Positions 57,532 through 64,000 of a stretch of 64,000 nt of DNA are shown here, piece by piece. The stretch comes from Ophioderma brevispina. Lineage: Eukaryota > Echinodermata > Ophiuroidea > Amphilepidida > Ophiodermatidae. How positions within the stretch are numbered: position 1 is the stretch's first letter; each line of letters starts with the position of its first letter. The position numbers and the translations under genes are program-made. The notes below the pieces were generated by a model. The model was not told the origin of the DNA, ran no database searches, and saw only the letters and a program-made list of their open reading frames with translations. Location: NCBI GenBank assembly GCA_023653785.1, contig JAMKCH010012676.1, forward strand, positions 1-64,000, written 5' to 3'.

Positions 57532-60228
57532 CATAGTAGATGTGAACAGAAACAAGCAAATGAACACCTGAACAAAAACGGAAAGACATAGCTGAGAGAT
57601 TCAATAAGTTCTTTGTTGAAATTGGCCCCAAATTAGCCAGTCAGATCCATTCTCCATCCAGCTTCCATGATTTCCTAAAGACACTCTTGAAAAATCAGGG
57701 GTTTTTTTTCAATCCAACAACACCCAAGGAAATTCTTGATATTATCTCCAAATTCCGAAAATGGTAAGAGTTTTTGGTTTTGATGATGTTAGTCCCTCTA
57801 TAGTTAAACAAATTTCCCCCTTCATCTGTCAACCACTTGCCCATGTCTTTAATCTTTCCCTTTCTACTGGTGTTTTCCCTGCTGAACTGAAAGTTTCTAA
57901 CGTCATTCCAGTTTTCAAGAAGGATGACCCACACTCATTTTCCAATTATCGTCCTATTTCACTTCTACCTAGTTTCTCTAAAATCCTCGAACGCCTGATC
58001 TACAATAGGCTTGACAATTTTCTCTCTTCGCACAATATCCTTCACCCCAATCAATATGGCTTCAGGAAACAGCATTCCACTGATCTGGCTCTACTAGACA
58101 TTTATGATAAAATTCTTCGGCTCTCTCAATTGATCATCCTACCATTGGTATCTTTCTTGACCTATCTAAGGCGTTCCACACCATAGACCATTCTATTCTC
58201 CTAAAAGCTTTCCCATTATGGTATACGTAGAACTCCCTTAGCACTTCTTGCAGACTATCTTTCTGATAGGCAATAGACAACAATTTATCCTGTTTTGATA
58301 CTCATCCGTCTGGTCCGGCGTCTTCCTGTTGAATGCGGTGTCCCACAAGGCTCTATACTTGGGCCTATTCTTTTCCTTTTCTATGTGAACGACATCCCCC
58401 ATTCCTCTGATCTTCTTTCTTTTGTTCTATTTGCAGATGACACTAACATATTCCTCTCTCATACCAACCTAGATACCCTCATAAAAACATTCAACACTGA
58501 AATGGTTCATGTCACAAATTCAGTGGTTTAAAGCAAATAAGCCCTCACTCACTATATACATTCACTTCACCAAAAAGTCTAACAGACTCCCTAAACATGC
58601 TAAACTCAACATTTACAAATTGATAACTCCAAAATTAATCCCGTAAATAACACTACTTTTCTAGGCGTTGTAATTGACAAACATATGAACAGGAAAGACC
58701 ATATCTCCAAGATCGCAAATCAAGTGTCTAGAAGTATTGGTGTTCTTAAAACACTCAAATACACCCAAAACCCGATGTCCTGTTCACATTATCATGATTA
58801 TACAATACTCTTGTTCTTCCCTATATTTCATACAGTAATATTGCCTAGGCAATTTCGAATAATACACTTAACCTATCTCACTGTCCCTGGAACTCAAAGA
58901 ATCCAATTCACCTTGATAGACTATTTAAATTTAAAAAATGAGCAATCCGTATTTGTACTGGTTCTCCCTATTTAACTCATCCTAAACAATTATTCCACAA
59001 GCTAAAAACACTTAACATATTCGATATAAATACGCTTCAAACAGCAATCTTCCTGTACCGCTATATGCTAATAATAACCTTCCCAAATCATTTGAAAACC
59101 TCTTCTATAAACACAAAGATATTCATTAATATAACTCTAACATGCCAACACTTTTATTCCAATTAAACCTACTTCCGGTCCTAGGATATGGAATTCCTTT
59201 GACCAAAATATAAAATCATCAAAATCAGTCAATAAATTTAAATCAACTTTTTAAAAGTCAACTAATTTCCAAATACTATTACGTTAACTAATTGGTTTTC
59301 CTTGTTTTTATTTTACATTATCCGCTGAATTTACTTAAAACTTTACCATAACTTCCATTGCATAAATTACATACCATTACTCAGGATTAACATAAATAAT
59401 ACTATTCAAATTTAAATCGGTATGTGCGAACTATCAATTTCCTGCATCCGTCAACATCTTGGCCTATTAACATTCTATTACTAGGCTCCAGTTCGTTGTA
59501 CTTATTCTGCACTCTTACCGTTATCTCACTCATTAACTTCGCCATCTCAACCGTTATGTTTTATCAGAGAATCTTCTCTGGTTTTATACCCTGATATTAT
59601 ACGGTACACATTAATGACAATCACTTCCTGTAACCCCCGGTCCTGCCCTGTCTTGTTTTGTCCTGCTGTCTTGTTTTGTCCCGCCTTTGATGACCCTCAA
59701 TAAGTTACACTTTCTACTGGGTGGGGTCAATCTTAAAGTTCAGTTGATCTTAATGGCCGGCCTCTCCGACACACATCCTCCCCCATACTCATTATTATTA
59801 TTTCACCAAATTATTATGACTTTCTATAATCGTTTGTGTTTAAATGACCAAATCTTAACTGTAATACAACTCACGTAATATATATAATTATTATAGATTT
59901 GAATTTGGATGTGTATTGTATTCATTATTGTGTATTGCATATACACTGTATATCATTCTTTTTTGTTTAAACACTATAATTCGATTACGTTATTGTATTG
60001 TTGTATAATCATGGAAGTTGAGGTGTGAATAAACTAATGTCTATGTCTATGAAAAAATTGTAAGTTACAGATGAATTTACATCACAGCAACTGAGAACCA
60101 ATTTTGGACTTATGTTGTCTCAGCGATTCCTTTGAAAATTGAAGTGACCCGCTTTTGCTTTGGAGAACATTTTGGTTGTTCCACACATATTTTCACATTG
60201 TTATCCAATCACAGTCGACTAGTTTCTT
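57532..60228 (+). repeat. 2.7-kb direct repeat, copy 1
   Basis: Runs from 'atagtagatgtgaac' to 'cacagtcgactagtttctt' and recurs at 61,302-64,000. It includes a LINE remnant plus about 170 bp beyond the LINE's 'gtctatgtctatg' tail, so the duplicated unit is larger than the LINE alone. Confidence 0.92.
57600..60052 (+). pseudogene. L2/CR1-like LINE (5'-truncated), copy 1
   Basis: RT coding sequence in several frames. FNKFFVEIGPKLASQ (57,601) leads to a 141-codon frame (57,761-58,186) with FKKDDPHSFSNYRPISLLPS and NQYGFRKQHSTDLALL. After frameshifts, FLDLSKAF-like sequence is degraded near 58,155. The next frame (58,295-58,531) has [16 protein letters not shown] and the catalytic FADDTNIF. Post-RT blocks continue to about 59,260. 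The 3' end carries 'taatgtctatgtctatg', typical of short-repeat tails of CR1/L2 elements. No endonuclease domain is present. Inactive. Confidence 0.83.
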
Positions 60229-60914
60229 GCCAATAAGGATCAAAAAGAAAAATACGTTTGTAGATGTATCGGAATGAGTGTACAGAGTAAAAGAGTAAAT
60301 TTTATCTTAGGGCGATAGAAAAGAGTCATGGCAGCCAAGATCCCGAGATTAAAACCTTTTGAAATTCAGACAATTTTAAGTCATTCAAAGCAGTGAATGA
60401 CTGAAAGCATTGCGTCGAATCATTGGTTTCACAACATTGCAATGTTCTTGTTTTTTATCAACATGGCGGACGATCAAAGCTCAGATCAAAGTGGATTTAC
60501 ATGTATATACCTTAATCCAAGTACTTGGATTGACCATCAGGTTCCATTCGTTACTTTGCAAACTTACAGACGGGTTAGTTCGGCAATTTTCTCTTTAACA
60601 AGTGAGACTTTCGATTACGCCAATCATGATGATCAATTATCACGTTCTAAAGGTATTATGCTAAGGTAATGTTTAGTTTACCCAATTACTTTATCACCTT
60701 TGTAGATATGCTGGGTTACTACTTACCCAATGACGTACAATCATGGCCCGAAGTAGATGCGGGAGTAGTTGAGATATCAAGGGTCGTCGTCTACAATAAT
60801 ATTTGGTTTCGATGATGAATATACGAAAATTTCACCTAAAAAAAAGCAAAGAAGTATTTAAAGTGAGTAGTCGTTGAATACTAGTACATTATGCATAGTT
60901 AGGCCTATGTAGTT
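60229..60914 (+). other. Spacer between the two LINE copies
   Basis: Unique-looking sequence between copy 1 and the next RT fragment. It holds the possible coding exon at 60,463-60,666. Confidence 0.4.
60463..60666 (+). CDS. Possible first coding exon, unknown protein
   Basis: An ATG in a good context ('aacatggcggac') opens MADDQSSDQSGFTCIYLNPS..., running 68 codons to 'gctaaggtaatg', where a donor-like GT follows. The residues are mixed, not low-complexity, and the codons look natural. No domain is recognised and no downstream exon is identified before the LINE fragments. It could be a real 5' exon or part of an unrecognised repeat. Confidence 0.25.
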
Positions 60915-61301
60915 ATGGCAATAACTGATCTTGTAGATAAAATAAATAATTCAATTGAACGCAATGAACATACAGTTGGAGTATATCTCGATTTATCAAA
61001 AGCGTTTGATACCATTGATCACCATATTTTACTTCATAAATTGGAACATTATGGTATTAGGGGTGTAGTATTGGAATGGTTTAAAAGTTACCTGAATAAC
61101 AGAAACCAGTTTGTATAATTATAACTCTAGTAAATCGACACTTAGAGAAATTTCATGTGGTGTGCCACAAGGGTCAATTTTAGGACCACTATTATTTATT
61201 TTATATGTTAATGATATTGTGAACACTTCATCTAAATTACAGTTCATCCTTTTTGCTGACGATACTACTATACTTTATAATAAAGATATTTGCAAATGAA
61301 A
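60915..61301 (+). pseudogene. LINE reverse transcriptase core fragment
   Basis: Two frames joined by one shift near 61,115. The first reads [20 protein letters not shown] and [15 protein letters not shown]. The second reads [20 protein letters not shown] and LQFILFADDTTILYNK. These are the catalytic core blocks of CR1/L2-like RT, with catalytic Asp in LDLSKAFD and FADD intact. It is a different element from the flanking 2.7-kb copies and is cut off exactly where copy 2 begins. Confidence 0.82.
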
Positions 61302-64000
61302 ATAGTAGATGTGAACGAAACAAGCAATGAACCCTTACAAAAACGGAAAGACCTAGCTGAGAGATCAATAGAGTTCTTTGTGAAATTGGCCCCAAATTAG
61401 CCAGTCAGACCCATTCTCCAACCAGCTTCCTATTTCCTAACGACAACTCTTGAAATCAGGGTTTTTTCAATCCAACAACAAAACACCCAAGGAAATTCTT
61501 GATATTAATCTCCACAATTCCGAAAATGGTACGAGTTTTTTTGTGTTTTTGATGATGGTTAGTCCCTCTATAGTTAAAGAAATTTCCCCCTTCATCTGTC
61601 AACCACTTTTGCCCATGTCTTTATCTTTCCTTTCTACTGGGTTTTTCCTTCCCTGCTGAACTGCAAAGTTCTAACGTCATTTCCCTTTCAAGAAGGAAGG
61701 ACCCGCCCTCATTTTCATTATTATCGTCTATTTCTTCTACCTAGTTTTCTCTTAGCAAAAATCCTACAACGCCTATCTACAATAGGCTGACATTTTCTCT
61801 CTTCGCACAATACCTTCACCCCATCAATATGGCTTCAGGAAACGGCATTCCACTGATCTGGCTCTACTGGACATTATGATAAAATTTTTTCCTTCGGCTC
61901 TCTCAATTGATCATTCCGACCACTTGGTATCTTTCTGGAACCTATCTAGGCGTTCCACAACCATAGACATTCTATTTCTCCTACCAAGCTTTCCCATTAT
62001 GTCTCGTAGAACTCCCTTAGCACTTCCTTGCAGACTATCTTTCTGATAGGCAATAGGCAACAATTTTCCTGTTTTTGATACTCATCCGTCCGTGTCCGGC
62101 GTCTTCCTGTTTAATGCGGTGTCCCACAAGTCTCTATACTTGGGCCTCTTCTTCCTTTTGTCTATGTGAAGACATCCCCCATTCCTCTGATCGTCTTTCT
62201 TTTGTTCTATTTGCAATGCACTACATATCCTCTCTCATAACCACCCTAGATACCCTCATAAAAACATTCAACACTGAAATGTTCATGTCACAAATTCAGT
62301 GGTTTAAAGCAATAATCACTCACTCACTATATACATTCACTTCACCAAAAGTCTACAGACTCTAACATGCCTAAACTACATTTCCCAATGATTAACATCC
62401 AAACTTAATCCCGTAAATAACACTACTTTTCTAGGCGTTGTAATACAACATAATGAAACAGGAGAGACCATATCTCCAAGATCGCAAATCAAGTGTCAGA
62501 AGTATTGTGTTCTTAAAAAACATCTCAAATCCAACACCCAAAACCCGATGTCCTGTTCACATTATCATGATTATACAACTTGTTTCCTTCCTATCTTTCA
62601 TACGTCCTATGGCCTAGGCAATTTCGAAGAATACACTTATAACCTATCTCACTGTCCCTGGAAATCAAATAATCCAATTCACCTTGATATAGTACTATTT
62701 CAATTTAAAAAATGAGCATCCGTATTGTAATGGTTCCTCCCTATTTAACTCATCCTAAACAATTATTCCACAGCTAAAAACACTTACATATGCGATATAA
62801 ATACGCTTCAAACCATAATCTTCCTGTAACCGCTATAATGCTAATAATACCTTCGCCAAATCATTTGAAAACCCTTCTATAAACCAAGATTCATTAATAG
62901 AACTCTAACATGCCAACACTTTTATTCCAATTAAACCTACTTCCGGTCCTAGATATGGATTCCGTTTGACCAAATATAAATCATCAAAATCAGTCAAGTA
63001 ATTTAAATCACTTTTTAAAAGTCAACTAATTTCCCAAATACTATTACGTAACTATTGGTTTTCCTTCCTTGTTTTTATTTTACATTCATAAACAAACTCT
63101 GAGAATTTATTACTTAAACACTCAATTACCATAACTATCAATTGCATAAATTTACGTACCATTACTCAGGATTAACATAAATAATACTATCATTTAAATC
63201 GGTATGTGCTAACTCTCAATTTCCTGCATCCCGTCCAACATCTTGGCCTATTAACATTCTATTACTAGGCTCCAGTTCGTTTGACTTATTCTGCACTCTT
63301 ACCGTTATCTCACAATAACTTCGCCATCTCAACGTTTTATTTTATCAGAGAATCTTCTCTGGTTTTATACCCTGATATTATAACGGTCGCACCTTTACAA
63401 TGGACAATCATTTCCTGTAACCCCCGGTCCTGCCCTGTCTTGTTTTGTCCCTGCTGTTTGTTTTTGTCCCCCTTTTGATGACCCTATCATAATTACCCTT
63501 TCTACTGGGACATGGGTCAATCTTAAATTTTCATTTGATCTTATGGCCGGCCTCTCCTACACACATCCTCCCCCATACTCATTATTATTATTTCCAAATG
63601 ATTAGTATTCTACTTCTATATAGTTTGTGTTTTAAATGACCAACTCTTAAGTTAATACAAACTCCATTTGAATTTTGGATGTGTCTTTGTATCATTATTG
63701 TGTATTGCATATACACTGTATAGTCCTTCTTTTTTGTTTAACACTATAATTCGATTACTTTATTGTATTGATGTATATTCACGGAAGTTGAGGTGTGAAT
63801 ACACTAATGTCTATTTTCTATGAAAAAATTGTAAGTACAGATTAATTACATCAACAGCAACTGCAGACCATTTTGGACTTATGTTTCTACAGGCGATTCC
63901 TTTGAAAATTGAAGTGACCCGCGTTTGCTTGAGAGAACAGTTTGGTTGTTCCACACAGATTTTCACATTGTTATCCAATCACAGTCTACTAGTTTTTCTT
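61302..64000 (+). repeat. 2.7-kb direct repeat, copy 2 (indel-rich), runs off the window
   Basis: Same sequence and order as 57,532-60,228, from 'aatagtagatgtgaac' to the last base. It contains a more broken version of the same LINE: NPPRKFLILI-like and FICQPLLP fragments survive, but frames change every few dozen bases because of one-base insertions and deletions. The LINE tail is near 63,810. Relative to copy 1 the changes are mostly indels, unlike normal neutral decay. Confidence 0.9.

Overview
This is eukaryotic DNA, AT-rich and crowded with repeats, with no prokaryotic signature. The only host gene I recognise is homogentisate 1,2-dioxygenase (HGD), whose last two coding exons lie on the + strand with canonical splice sites. 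Degraded CR1/L2-like LINEs, tRNA-derived SINEs, many MITEs and 'AGGTCA'-rich tandem repeats suggest a marine invertebrate, most likely a deuterostome such as an echinoderm or hemichordate. The phylum is an inference.

Layout. 1-9,010: long satellite array (family A), interrupted at about 780-3,360 by a second repeat (family B) and containing a 600-bp G-rich purine tract. 9,010-18,030: mostly unique DNA with the two HGD exons (13,833-14,806) and a 0.9-kb tandem duplication (16,207-18,031). 18,030-23,800: intergenic, with several small MITE or SINE copies. 23,815-33,045: a 9.2-kb compound structure whose two ends are inverted arrays of about 370-bp repeats flanking a decayed minus-strand gene. 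33,045-35,050 is family B again, and 38,398-39,440 is family A in inverse orientation. 40,800-51,190: LINE and SINE fragments, a foldback repeat and a mariner-like MITE. 51,190-57,530: mostly unique DNA with TTAA-flanked MITEs. 57,530-64,000: two direct copies of a LINE-bearing 2.7-kb block.

The most interesting object is the 9.2-kb structure. Its gene reads, in order: zinc-finger-like Cys/His motifs, a helical central part, a region with the residue order of FEN1/XPG nucleases (VFD, arginine-rich stretch, EEAD, DTD, then a helix-hairpin-helix-like GIGKK), and a Cys-rich tail. The tail is split by a 516-bp MITE. The copy is dead, with frameshifts, one in-frame stop and the insertion. Gene plus inverted repeat arms suggests a DNA transposon using a FEN1/PIN-like nuclease. 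From memory the Academ superfamily has been linked to an XPG-like nuclease and is the first named group to compare; I could not check this.

Sequence quality varies. Several repeat regions (1-9,010; 33,045-35,050; 38,398-39,440; 61,302-64,000) differ from their relatives mainly by single-base insertions and deletions, as expected of unpolished long-read gap filling. Frameshifts and duplications there may be technical.
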